From assembly GCF_001953875.1 (NCBI RefSeq), contig NZ_MQUR01000016.1, positions 33,481 through 97,480 on the forward strand: 64,000 bases of DNA. Reading direction: 5' to 3'. The position numbers and the translations under genes are program-made. This document shows, piece after piece, positions 1 to 8,084 of the stretch. The notes under the pieces are model-generated. The model ran no database searches. It was not told the DNA's origin and saw only the letters and a list, made by a program, of their open reading frames with translations. The stretch comes from Streptomyces amritsarensis (GTDB lineage Bacteria; Actinomycetota; Actinomycetes; Streptomycetales; Streptomycetaceae). How positions within the stretch are numbered: the stretch's first letter is position 1; every line of letters begins with the position of its first letter.

Positions 1-110
1 GTCCGAACGGGCGGTCGACATGTCGGGCGTCTGCCCGGCCTGGCGTCTCGCAAGCGGGCGCTTGCCCGAAGGAAGCGGGCGCGGCGCTCATCGCCGCCGC
101 GGCCGCGCCT

Positions 111-311
111 TCACCGCGCACCGCCACCGTCGGCGGGTGCACGCCGGGACGCCGCGCCCGGCCCCGAGGCCCCGCCTGCCGGGCGCACCCCCTCCAGGAG
201 ACCGAACATCTCGTCGATCACCTTCCGGAAGTCGATCCACGGAGACTTCGCCCGGTCCGCCTCGTCGACAGAGGTGTCGGTCGGGCTTCGGCCCGCTCGT
301 TTCGAGGCCAT
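111..311 (-). CDS. Small hypothetical protein, 66 aa
   Basis: A short reading frame that I cannot assign to a family. The N-terminal half is charged and ends in an amphipathic stretch (WIDFRKVIDEMFGLLEGV), followed by a Gly/Ala/Pro/Arg-rich tail. An AGAGG about 6 nt before the ATG is a fair ribosome binding site, and codon use in the first 45 codons fits the host. No signal peptide or membrane segment is visible. The tail composition resembles non-coding GC-rich DNA, so the gene could be shorter or spurious. It diverges from the DUF6233 gene at 562. Confidence 0.45.
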   Translation of the reverse strand: MASKRAGRSPTDTSVDEADRAKSPWIDFRKVIDEMFGLLEGVRPAGGASGPGAASRRAPADGGGAR

Positions 312-548
312 CGTCCACCTCTGGGATTCGTCGGCCGGCTCTGCGCCGGGCTTCCTCGCACACGTCGCGCGTGTCCGGGGCGTCTTCCCCCGCGCCGGCG
401 GTTCATGCCGGACAGGGGGCGGGCCCACCGGGCAGGCCGGGGCGGTCCGGAGGACTCCGCCCGCGTGGGCGGGCGTACATGGCGCGCCGCGAGGCCTGTG
501 CCGGAGAGGCGCACCCGCAGTGGCCCGAAGGTGTCTGGCCGCCGGGCA

Positions 549-554
549 TAGAAT
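549..554 (+). promoter_or_regulatory. -10-like TAGAAT, possible leaderless start
   Basis: TAGAAT lies 7 nt before the ATG at 562 and no Shine-Dalgarno sequence is present. This spacing would put the transcription start at or next to the start codon, as in leaderless actinobacterial mRNAs. No convincing -35 element is seen. Confidence 0.4.
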
Positions 555-561
555 AGAACAC

Positions 562-900
562 ATGTCCGAGTTTCCGCCTGATCTGCTGCGCCTGGGGACG
601 ATCGTGACGTACCTGCGCCACGAGCTGGGCCGGGCCGAGCGCGCGCTGGCCGCCGCGGAGGCGACGGCAGCCGCGGCCGCGGCCGCACGAAGCCGCCCCC
701 GTCCGGACGCGCCGGCGTGGGTGATCGAGCAGGGCATCGGGGACGGGCGTCCGCCGGTCAGCGTCCACGCCGGCGACTGCTGGGACCGCGGCAGGCGCTG
801 GCGACCGCTGAGCGCCGAGGAGGCCCGCCGGGCGCTGTCCGAAGGCGTCATGGCCTGCACCCACTGCCGCCCCGACACGGCTCTCGGCGTGATCGACTGA
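562..900 (+). CDS. DUF6233 family protein
   Basis: A 112-aa cytoplasmic protein of the Streptomyces DUF6233 family, whose function is unknown. The N-terminus (FPPDLLRLGTIVTYLRHEL) forms a helix, then comes an Ala-rich linker, and then the conserved C-terminal part with W-V-I-E near residue 53, HAGDCW, and a closing ACTHC motif whose Cys/His residues could bind a metal. This family is typically multicopy in Streptomyces genomes. The ATG at 562 has no ribosome binding site but has a -10-like hexamer just ahead of it. Upstream in-frame codons lack family features, so this start is preferred. Confidence 0.85.
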   Translation: MSEFPPDLLRLGTIVTYLRHELGRAERALAAAEATAAAAAAARSRPRPDAPAWVIEQGIGDGRPPVSVHAGDCWDRGRRWRPLSAEEARRALSEGVMACTHCRPDTALGVID

Positions 901-1328
901 CGCTTCGCTGCGCGGACGAGCCTGTCGAGGCGGATGGCCGGGCAGTTGGACCGGCCTCGTCTCCCCCGGCCGGGCGCCTGTGCCCCGATCGCCCCCGGCG
1001 GCTCGGGGAACGACGCCCACCCCCGCAGGCCGCCGCCGGGAGCCGCCGCCCCGGGGTCGGGCTGCCTCGGCACCGGCTCCGCCCCGCACCCGTGCCCGCG
1101 GGCCCCTCTGGCCCTTCCGGCGCAGACGTGGCACCCTCGAAGGTACCCAGCCTGGTCTGGTGGGAGACCCCGCGCTGCCTGATGGTCACCGGCAAGTGGC
1201 CGTCCAGAAGGTACGGGTGGTCTCGCTCGGCTGTGCGCGGCCCGTATGCCGCGCGCTTGACGGCCTTCTCCGCCCCGAATCCGGGGAGCCGACCGTAATG
1301 GGCTCCGATCGAAACGGGGCGTTCACGC
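901..1328 (+). other. Intergenic, no gene recognised
   Basis: These 428 bases separate the DUF6233 gene from the first STAS gene. Reading frames here have mixed third-position composition and no family motif. I see no strong hairpin with a T-tract and no repeat. Confidence 0.5.
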
Positions 1329-1655
1329 ATGTACCCCCCCTTGGATCTCGGCGTTGCCGTGAGCCCCGGCAGGACGGTCCTGACCGTCGGCGGTGAACTC
1401 GACATGGACACCGCGCCGCACCTCACAGAAGCCTTCGACCTCCTCGACCTGCACCAGCGCCTGATCCTGGACCTGTCGGGCGTGACCTTCATCGACTCCT
1501 GCGGCCTCAACACCCTGCTCACCCTCCGCCACCGCGTCAGCCTCACCGGCGGATCCCTGGAACTGGGCGGGCTGCCCGATCAGGCCCTGCGCCTGCTGGA
1601 CCTCACCGGCACCCGCCACCTGTTCACCCTCCGGGCCGGCTCCGCGCGCGTGTGA
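1329..1655 (+). CDS. STAS-domain anti-sigma factor antagonist
   Basis: A 108-aa single-domain STAS protein (SpoIIAA/RsbV type). The beta-strand LTVGGELDMDT and the phosphorylation loop DLSGVTFIDSCGLNTLL are both present; the Ser in the DSCG segment is the expected site of phosphorylation by a cognate anti-sigma kinase. In the family the unphosphorylated form binds the anti-sigma factor and frees the sigma factor. A second STAS gene and a HATPase gene follow, so the three probably form a partner-switching set, although no sigma factor gene is in view. The start has no strong ribosome binding site. Confidence 0.85.
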   Translation: MYPPLDLGVAVSPGRTVLTVGGELDMDTAPHLTEAFDLLDLHQRLILDLSGVTFIDSCGLNTLLTLRHRVSLTGGSLELGGLPDQALRLLDLTGTRHLFTLRAGSARV

Positions 1656-1808
1656 GCGTTCGCGCGGAAGGATCGCGCCCGGCGGGCCCGGGCTCGTGGG
1701 TCCAAGGTCCGTTTGCGAACACGTGATCTTCGTTTCGTGGCTTTCGGCGGACGCGCTGCGCCTCGTACGGTCAGTCCGGTCAGATCCTCTCGGGTTCCAG
1801 GAGGCAGT

Positions 1809-2129
1809 GTGCAGACGCCCCAGGTGACGGTCAGGGCCGAGGCCGACGGTGTGCGGGTGGTCGTCTGTTCCGGCGAGTTCGACCTGGACACCACGGGGCT
1901 GCTGGTGGAGGCCTGCGACGTCAGACCGGTACCGGCCGGCCTCCTGGTCGTCGACGTGCGGCAGGTGGCCTTCGGCGACTCCAGCTTCCTCAATGCCCTG
2001 ATCCGGCTGCGCAACACCCGCCCCCTCGCCCTGCGGGGCCCGCTTCCCAAACAGCTGAGCAGAATGATGGAGATGACCGGCGCGCTGCCCCTGTTCGACG
2101 TCCGCGACAGCACCGAACAGGCAGGATGA
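1809..2129 (+). CDS. STAS-domain protein, GTG start
   Basis: A 106-aa STAS domain protein with strand VVCSGEFDLDTTGLL and loop DVRQVAFGDSSFLNALI. The DSS motif supplies the phosphorylatable serine. I chose the GTG at 1809 because AGGAGG sits at 1799-1804; the longer frame from 1713 adds an Arg-rich stretch with no STAS similarity. It overlaps the next gene by 4 nt (ATGA at 2126), so antagonist and kinase-like protein are probably made together. Its target is inferred from that coupling. Confidence 0.87.
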   Translation: MQTPQVTVRAEADGVRVVVCSGEFDLDTTGLLVEACDVRPVPAGLLVVDVRQVAFGDSSFLNALIRLRNTRPLALRGPLPKQLSRMMEMTGALPLFDVRDSTEQAG

Positions 2130-2584
2130 ACCGCTGGGTGGAGCGGGGGCGGAATCTCTTGCTTCGCCTGGGGCAGCCGAGAGGTATGAGGCCCCACATC
2201 GGCAAGCCGAATGCGCCGACCGGGATGAGCTGTGCGCAGGCGAGGGAGAGCGCCCGCCGGATCCTGGCCGAGCAGGACGCGCCCGCGCCGCTGGTCGCCG
2301 ACGTCCTGACGGTGGTGAGCGAGCTCGTCTCCAACGCCGTGCGGCACGCGGGAGGGGTCACGGACTTCCGGGTGACCGTCCGGCCCGACCAGGTCGTCGT
2401 CGAGGTGTCGGACGGCTCGGCGCTCCTGCCTCACCTTCGGCCGGCCTCCCCGCACACGCCCGGCGGCTTCGGATGGCGGGTGGTGAAGACTCTCGCGCCC
2501 GGCACGTTCGTCCGGTCCCACCGCAGGGGAAAGACCGTCATCGCGGCCCTCCCCGTCCCCACCGTCCGCCCGCCCGCTCCCTGA
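2126..2584 (+). CDS. RsbW-type ATP-binding protein (HATPase_c_2)
   Basis: A 152-aa GHKL ATPase of the anti-sigma regulatory factor class common in Streptomyces. The N-box is VVSELVSNAVRHAGG (Glu/Asn for Mg-ATP) near residues 66-80. The G1 segment is VEVSDGSALLP and a G2-like PGGFGWRVVKTLA follows. Members act as protein kinases on STAS antagonists or bind sigma factors. Translation is coupled to the preceding STAS gene through ATGA. The first ~34 residues (MNRWVERGRN...) are unusual for the family, so an internal start (MRPHIGK or MSCAQAR) is possible. Confidence 0.85.
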   Translation: MNRWVERGRNLLLRLGQPRGMRPHIGKPNAPTGMSCAQARESARRILAEQDAPAPLVADVLTVVSELVSNAVRHAGGVTDFRVTVRPDQVVVEVSDGSALLPHLRPASPHTPGGFGWRVVKTLAPGTFVRSHRRGKTVIAALPVPTVRPPAP

Positions 2585-2771
2585 CCCCGGTCCTCGACGC
2601 CCGGTCCGCGAACCGGAACACGCACGCGGGAGCTGGAAAAGTGCTCGGCAATTGACAGTTGGGGTCCGACCGAACCGACTTGCGAGGGATGATGACCGGG
2701 ACCGGCCCCCGGGCGAACCGGCTCCCCCAGGCCCGGCTGCGCGGGTGCTTCGTTCCTTCCAAGGAGTCCCG

Positions 2772-3533
2772 ATGAACAGGTCGCACCCCCGGCCCGAGCT
2801 CTCCAGGCCGGCCTTCACCGCCGTATGCGCACTGGTGGTCGTGGGCGTGGCCGCCGGGCCGGCCGCTGCGCACGCCGGGGTCACCGCCTCCGACCCGCGG
2901 GCGCTCGCCGAGAACGTCACGCTGTCCTTCACCTCCGAGGCGGAGTCGGACACCGCGGGCATCGCAGAGTTGCGCGTCGTGCTCCCGAAAGGCATCGCCC
3001 CGGACGCGGTGACGCTCAAGGACGCGCCCGAGGAGTGGAAGCTGACGGCCACCCCCGAGGGTTACACCATCGGTGGCCCGGCCCTGGCCACCGGCACCGA
3101 TGCCGAGTACAGCATCACCGTGCGCCAACTGCCCGACGAGAGGTCCCTGGTGTTCAAAACGCTGGAGACGTACAGCGACGGCAAGATCTCCCGCTGGATC
3201 GAGGTGCCCACCGACGGCGAGAAGGTCGACAACCCCGCCCCCGTCCTGGAGTTGAGGGCCGCGGCCCCCGGAGCCGAACTCATCGCCCCGAGCCCGTCGC
3301 CGTCCCCGACTGTCCACGCGCCCGCGACTGGGACTGCGACTGCGAGCGGCGTCCCGTCTCCCGGGCAGTCAGCGGCCCCGCCGCCTCCCGCCGCGTCCGC
3401 GAGCGCGCAGGCGGCGGGTGCGGAGGAAGCCGGCAGCGGTACCGGTGCCACCGCCGGTGTGGTCGCGGCTGTGCTCCTGCTCGCCGCCGCCGGCACCTTC
3501 GGGTGGGTGCGGCGCAGCCGTGGCCGGGTCTGA
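2772..3533 (+). CDS. YcnI-like DUF1775 copper-associated membrane protein
   Basis: A 253-aa exported protein. A signal peptide (to about residue 33, ending PAAAHA) leaves a His at the mature N-terminus, as in YcnI proteins where the N-terminal His takes part in copper binding. The DUF1775 domain (ALAENVTLSFTSEAESDTAG through FKTLETYSDGKISRWIE) is followed by a Pro/Ala/Ser linker and a single C-terminal membrane segment (AGVVAAVLLLAAAGTFGW) with a basic cytoplasmic tail. AAGGAG at 2760-2765 supports the ATG at 2772. The convergent neighbour is a CopC-CopD fusion, so a role in copper handling is likely. The exact metal chemistry is inferred from the family. Confidence 0.9.
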   Translation: MNRSHPRPELSRPAFTAVCALVVVGVAAGPAAAHAGVTASDPRALAENVTLSFTSEAESDTAGIAELRVVLPKGIAPDAVTLKDAPEEWKLTATPEGYTIGGPALATGTDAEYSITVRQLPDERSLVFKTLETYSDGKISRWIEVPTDGEKVDNPAPVLELRAAAPGAELIAPSPSPSPTVHAPATGTATASGVPSPGQSAAPPPPAASASAQAAGAEEAGSGTGATAGVVAAVLLLAAAGTFGWVRRSRGRV

Positions 3534-3597
3534 CACAAAGGCCCAGGGCCGTCCGCCGTCCGCCGTCCGTCGTACGGCATGTGCGGCGCGGCGGGGT

Positions 3598-5514
3598 CTA
3601 CGTGATGCGGACGGTCTCACGCACGGTGACCTGGTCGATGTCGGTGGTGCGCACGGTGATGTTCAGCGTCCAGGCGCCGGGCGTGGGCAGTTGCAGGTCG
3701 TAGGCGGCCCAGTACCCCTTCTGGTTCTTGAGTCCGCCGTCCAGCGGACCGATCCCGAGGTCGTTCTGGGTCAGGGTCAGGCGGAGTTCGGGGACGGTGG
3801 CGAAGCCGCCGTCCGCGGTGTACACGACGGCTTCGACCGTGTTCTGTCCCACGCGTCCCGGCTCCAGCGTGATCTGGACGGTGCCCTTCTGGTTGGCCGT
3901 CCCCATGTCGAACGGGACCGTGACCACCTTCGTCTGCGGCTCCGCGGCGGTGGCCGTCGCCGCCGTGTCGGCGGCGCGGCTGGGCTGGGTCCCGGTGAGC
4001 AGGGTCGTGATCGCCAGGACCACGACACCGAGTGCGGCTTCGACGGCCACGGTACGCCGCAGCCTGCGGCGGTGCGCGCCGCTCGCCGGGGCGGACGGCC
4101 CGGTGCCGTCCCCGTCGTCCCCCGGCTCCCCCGCGGCCGGTTCGTGCGGCGGCGTACCGTCGGCGGCGGGTACCGGTGAGGGCGGCGTCGGAGCGCCGAC
4201 CGTCTCCACGATCCTCACCCGCTCGGGCTCGGGCACCGCCTGCCCCTCCATGGCGGCCGACGGCACCTCGTGATCGAGGCGGGCCGCCCAACGGCGGGAG
4301 ACGAACGCCACCCCCAGCACCACCACGACCGCCGCGAGCTTCACGGCGAGGATCCTGCCGTACGACGTGGTGGAAAGGGCCTCCCAGGAGCCGACCTGAC
4401 GCCAGGACTGGTACATCCCCGTGGCGACCAGAACCGCGACAGCGCCGAAGGCCAGGGTGGAGAACCGCCCGACCGCGGACGCGGGGACGTCCGGGCCGCC
4501 GGGGTCTCGCCGCCGCAGGACGGTCACCAGCGTGATGAGGCCGCCCAGCCAGACTCCCATCGCCAGCAGGTGCAGCACGGCCACGGGGATCGCCAGCGGC
4601 ACCTGGATGCCCGCGGAGGCATGCTCCGCGGCGGCCCAGGTCGACGCCATGGCCAGGGCGAGTCCCGCTCCGACGACACGGACACCGGTACCGAGGTCGG
4701 CCGGCGTCGTTCCGTCGTGCTGCCGGTCCAGCCGTGAGGCCGCACGCCTCAGCAGCACCGCGGCGCCCGCGAGCAGCACGAGCCGTACGAGCAGTGCGAT
4801 CCCGGGCCTGCCGGTGACGGTTCGACCCAGCTGGGACGGGTCGAAGGCCGATGTCAGCGCTCCGGCCGTCTCGTACGGGCCGCGGAGCAGCAGGAGGGCC
4901 GCGGTGGACGCCACCAGGGCCACCCAGCCGACTGCCAGCACTCGGCGTACCGGGCGGACCGCGCGTGCGGTGGGCCAGCACACCAGGACGAAGGCGACAG
5001 CCCCGACCAGCAGGGCCAGTCCGCTGTAGGCGACGTGGCGGAGGATGCCGTACAGGCGGCCGGCGGCGGTGTCCTCGATCGAGCCCGTCGCCACCACGGC
5101 GGCGGTGCCGGAGGGTTTGCCGATGGAGAAGATGAACGCGCCCGAGATCGGGTGGCCGTCGGCGGAGACGACGCGCCAGGCCACCGTGTAGGTGCCCTGC
5201 GCGAGCTCGTCCGACAGCTCCACCCGTGCGGTGTTGTCCTTGCCGTCCACGTGCTGGGCCGGGCGCGGGTTGACCCGCTCGTTCTGCGGGGACAGCACTC
5301 GCAGCGAGTCCTCGGAGAAGCCCACCGACTCCGTGAAAGTGAGGGTGACCTGCTGGGGGGCCGTGCCGAGGATGCTGCCCTCCGCAGGATCGGAGCCCTT
5401 GAGGGCGGCGTGTGCGAAGGCCGGGGCCGCCCCGCCGAGGACCATGGCGAGCAGGGCGGCGACCAGCGCCAGGGCCGTCAGTGGGGTCCTCGCGTGAGGC
5501 GATCCGAGGCGCAT
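3598..5514 (-). CDS. CopC-CopD fusion, copper resistance/uptake protein
   Basis: A 638-aa membrane protein. The signal peptide ends in AFAHA, giving a mature N-terminal His typical of CopC. The CopC beta-barrel (residues ~35-130) contains GTYTVAWRVVSADGHPISG, whose DGHP supplies copper ligands. Eight or so membrane helices of the CopD domain follow (~150-420), then a cytoplasmic-looking Pro/Glu-rich linker, another membrane span (~490-510) and a C-terminal beta domain of the kind often attached to Actinobacteria CopCD. The family is thought to bind copper outside and pass it across the membrane. It faces the YcnI-like gene tail to tail. Confidence 0.92.
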   Translation of the reverse strand: MRLGSPHARTPLTALALVAALLAMVLGGAAPAFAHAALKGSDPAEGSILGTAPQQVTLTFTESVGFSEDSLRVLSPQNERVNPRPAQHVDGKDNTARVELSDELAQGTYTVAWRVVSADGHPISGAFIFSIGKPSGTAAVVATGSIEDTAAGRLYGILRHVAYSGLALLVGAVAFVLVCWPTARAVRPVRRVLAVGWVALVASTAALLLLRGPYETAGALTSAFDPSQLGRTVTGRPGIALLVRLVLLAGAAVLLRRAASRLDRQHDGTTPADLGTGVRVVGAGLALAMASTWAAAEHASAGIQVPLAIPVAVLHLLAMGVWLGGLITLVTVLRRRDPGGPDVPASAVGRFSTLAFGAVAVLVATGMYQSWRQVGSWEALSTTSYGRILAVKLAAVVVVLGVAFVSRRWAARLDHEVPSAAMEGQAVPEPERVRIVETVGAPTPPSPVPAADGTPPHEPAAGEPGDDGDGTGPSAPASGAHRRRLRRTVAVEAALGVVVLAITTLLTGTQPSRAADTAATATAAEPQTKVVTVPFDMGTANQKGTVQITLEPGRVGQNTVEAVVYTADGGFATVPELRLTLTQNDLGIGPLDGGLKNQKGYWAAYDLQLPTPGAWTLNITVRTTDIDQVTVRETVRIT

Positions 5515-5720
5515 GAACAGTCAGTCTCCGAAGTGGCGGTCGGCAGCGGCGGCACACAGGAGATGTGGACGATAGTGCGGCCGCTCCCAGGGCAGGGCCT
5601 GTTGCGCAACTTCGGCTAAAGGGCGGATCGGAAGACCGCTGCTCGGAGCGGATTGCTGTATGGAGCGGAGCGGGCCGCGGCCCGGGCGCCGGTCGGCGGC
5701 GGGTGGCCGTGCCCGGAGCA

Positions 5721-7304
5721 TCACGTGGCTCGGTGTCCCGCCCAGGCGGCCGCCTTCCGCAGCACGGGGACGCGACCGCGGTCCGGCACCGTCCACAGGG
5801 TCTGCCCGTGGAGGCCCCAGCGTTCGAGCAGCGCATTCGCGGCTTGGAAGCCGGTCGTGGCCGCCCGTTCCATCAGCGCGACCGGAAGGTCCGTACGCAC
5901 GACGTCGCCGGCGACGACCAGCCCGGGGTCGGGGGTGCGGACGGTGGGTCGGTCGGCGTAGCCGCCGACGGGGAAGAGCGGGCAGTCCTCCCGCCATTCG
6001 TGCCGGACGTCGACGACCTCGGCCTCGCGGGTTTCCGGATACACGCGGTGGAGCTGCTGGATGAGCTGCTGCTCCTGGACGGTCCGCGGGACGCGCGCAT
6101 CGGCGGCGTAGGCGTGGAGTTCCACGACGGATCCGCCCGTGCGTGCCGCCCAGCGGGCCGCCTCGTCCTCCCAGCGGTTCAGGACGCTGATGTTGTCGAG
6201 GCCGCCGAATCCGCTGGTGCCCAGGAATCCGGGACGGTCGGGGTCGACGGATCGGTCGAGCCAGAGCCGGGTGACGAGGAAGGGCGGGGCCGAGCGCAGG
6301 TGCGCCACGCGCTCCCGCCAGGTCCGGTCGCCCAGCCGGTCGGAGCGGGCCACCAGGGACCGCAGGCCCGCGGCGTCCAGGGCGAGGACCACGGCGTCGT
6401 ACCGGCGCGTTGTGCCGTCCCCGGTCACCTCGAACAGGCCGGCAGGGGTGGGTTCGACGTGTTCGACGGTGCTGGCGGTGCGTACCTCGGCGCGGTGCCG
6501 GTCGAGGTAGGAGGCCAGGGGCTGCCACAGCGCCGCCGGGTAGGGCGAGCGGGGCACGTCGAACAGCAGGCCTTCGGCGGAGCCCAGGAAGTAGATGTGG
6601 AACATGAGGGCCATCTCGGCTGCCGACAGCTGCCGCGGGTCGGCGAAGAAGCTCCGGGAGAAGACTTCGAAGGCCAGGTGCCGCGCCTGCGCCGGGAAGC
6701 CGATGGCCTCGAGGAAGTCGTAGGCACTGGTGTCGTCGAGCCGGTGGTACACATCCGGCACGCGGATGTCGAGCAGCGGCAGGGCCGGGGCCGGTTTCAT
6801 GGCGCGCAGGTCCCGCAGGCGGAAGGTGGGGCTGAGGGCGACGAAGCCCAGTGCGCTCCACGGCGGGGTCCGCGGCACGTGCCGGAAGCTGTCGCGGAGG
6901 CCGTCCGCGTGCAGCAGCGGGTAGTCGGGGAGTCCGGTGAGGGCGGCCAGTGCGGGGTCGGTTCGGCGGAGCAGGCCGCGCAGGTTGTAGTACTGCCGGA
7001 AGAAGGCGTGGAAGCCGCGGCTCATCGTCACGGTGCTGCCGTCGCGCAAGCGGGTCGGCCAGCCGCCCGCGCGGCCGCCGAGGTAGGGCTCGCGCTCGTA
7101 CAGCGTCACCTGTACGCCCCGTTCGGCCAGCGCGGTCGCGGCGGCGAGGCCGGCGATCCCGCCGCCGATGACGGCTGCCGTGTGGCGGCCCGCCGCGTGG
7201 CGGGCTCCTGGGCGGGCGGGCAGGACGCGTGCTCGTCGGTCCCTGCCGCGGCGTGCGGCAGCGGGCCGGTGGGCGGGGGCGGTCGTCGGCGCCGGGGCGG
7301 TCAT
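5721..7304 (-). CDS. crtU: FAD-dependent carotene desaturase/aromatase CrtU
   Basis: A 527-aa flavoprotein with the Rossmann motif AAVIGGGIAGLAAATALAER near residue 43 and the YEREPYLGGRAGG segment, both typical of carotenoid desaturases. The C-terminus has the FAD-binding VVAGDVVRTDLPVALMERA. In Streptomyces, CrtU converts beta-carotene rings to the phi-type aromatic rings of isorenieratene. It is the last gene of the crtY-crtT-crtU arm and overlaps crtT by 4 nt (ATGA at 7301-7304). GGAGGA precedes the ATG at 7304. The first ~35 residues are basic and variable. The product assignment rests on family and locus order. Confidence 0.9.
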   Translation of the reverse strand: MTAPAPTTAPAHRPAAARRGRDRRARVLPARPGARHAAGRHTAAVIGGGIAGLAAATALAERGVQVTLYEREPYLGGRAGGWPTRLRDGSTVTMSRGFHAFFRQYYNLRGLLRRTDPALAALTGLPDYPLLHADGLRDSFRHVPRTPPWSALGFVALSPTFRLRDLRAMKPAPALPLLDIRVPDVYHRLDDTSAYDFLEAIGFPAQARHLAFEVFSRSFFADPRQLSAAEMALMFHIYFLGSAEGLLFDVPRSPYPAALWQPLASYLDRHRAEVRTASTVEHVEPTPAGLFEVTGDGTTRRYDAVVLALDAAGLRSLVARSDRLGDRTWRERVAHLRSAPPFLVTRLWLDRSVDPDRPGFLGTSGFGGLDNISVLNRWEDEAARWAARTGGSVVELHAYAADARVPRTVQEQQLIQQLHRVYPETREAEVVDVRHEWREDCPLFPVGGYADRPTVRTPDPGLVVAGDVVRTDLPVALMERAATTGFQAANALLERWGLHGQTLWTVPDRGRVPVLRKAAAWAGHRAT

Positions 7305-8023
7305 CGGGGGTCCTCCGGGCGTACGGCGACGAAGGTGTGGGTGATGCCGGTCTGCCAGCCCGGCAGAGGCAGGGCGCGGACCTTGGCGAAGCCGGCTTCG
7401 TGGAGGCGGGCGGCGAACCGGTCGGCCGGGTCGAAGTGGACGACGCTGCGCCACAGATGGCGGTAGAGGGGTCCGTCACCCAGCAGGGTGGCGGCGGGCT
7501 GGACGATGCCGCGGCACACCAGGGTCCACACGGCACGGTCGGTGCGTCGGCCGCTGAGGCTGTACTCGTGTACGGCGAGCCGCCCGCCCGGTCGCAGGGT
7601 GCTGCGGACGGTGCTGAGGACGGCGTCGGGATCGGTGAGGTTGCGGAAGAGGTAGGCGGCGAACACCGCGTCGAACGGTCCGTGCACGCCCGCGGCCGTC
7701 GTCAGGTGCTCGGCCGGTGCGTGGACGAAGCGCACGCCGTCCGCCCACGGCTTGGCGGCGGCTTTCGCGAGCATGCCGGCGGACGCGTCGACGGCGGTGA
7801 TGTCCGCGGCGGGAAGGACTGAACGGATCGCGGCCGTCGAGGCCCCGGTGCCGCAGCCGAGGTCCAGGACCCGCAGCCCCTCCCCCGGTGCGGGCAGGCC
7901 GAGGCGGCGGACCGAGCGCCGCAGGTGCGCGTGGTAGCCGGGGTTCGCGGCGACGAGGGCGTCGTAGGTGCGGGAGGCGTGGTCGAAGGCGGCGGCGAGG
8001 TCCTCGTCGCGCAGCAGGGTCAT
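7301..8023 (-). CDS. crtT: Carotenoid-locus methyltransferase CrtT
   Basis: A 240-aa class I SAM-dependent methyltransferase (UbiE/MenG-like). Motif I is VLDLGCGTGAST at residues ~51-62, the acidic residue after strand 2 is in ITAVDASAGML, and LRPGGRLAVHEYSL gives the post-motif III strand. Its place between crtY and crtU matches the S. griseus crtYTU arm, where CrtT is named but its substrate is not established. GGAGA lies 4 nt before the ATG. It is coupled to crtU by ATGA. A role in an electron-carrier quinone rather than the carotenoid itself cannot be excluded. Confidence 0.88.
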   Translation of the reverse strand: MTLLRDEDLAAAFDHASRTYDALVAANPGYHAHLRRSVRRLGLPAPGEGLRVLDLGCGTGASTAAIRSVLPAADITAVDASAGMLAKAAAKPWADGVRFVHAPAEHLTTAAGVHGPFDAVFAAYLFRNLTDPDAVLSTVRSTLRPGGRLAVHEYSLSGRRTDRAVWTLVCRGIVQPAATLLGDGPLYRHLWRSVVHFDPADRFAARLHEAGFAKVRALPLPGWQTGITHTFVAVRPEDPR

Positions 8024-8084
8024 ACGGTCTCCAGGGGCTGGTGGTGACGCGGTCGCGGGGGCACGGCAAGGGCGGCGTCGAGGG

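Noticed and set aside
1656..1808. Stress-sigma (GTTT...GGGTA) promoter before the second STAS gene
   Set aside because: A GTTT-like element is present but no correctly spaced GGGTA; not supported.
1580..3052. 490-residue minus-strand frame across the STAS/HATPase region
   Set aside because: Antisense to three motif-bearing genes and rich in Arg/Ser/Ala with no family motif.
5515..5720. Possible insertion-sequence end (CCTGTTGCGCAACTT)
   Set aside because: The words resemble some IS ends, but no transposase fragment, matching second end or target duplication is seen.
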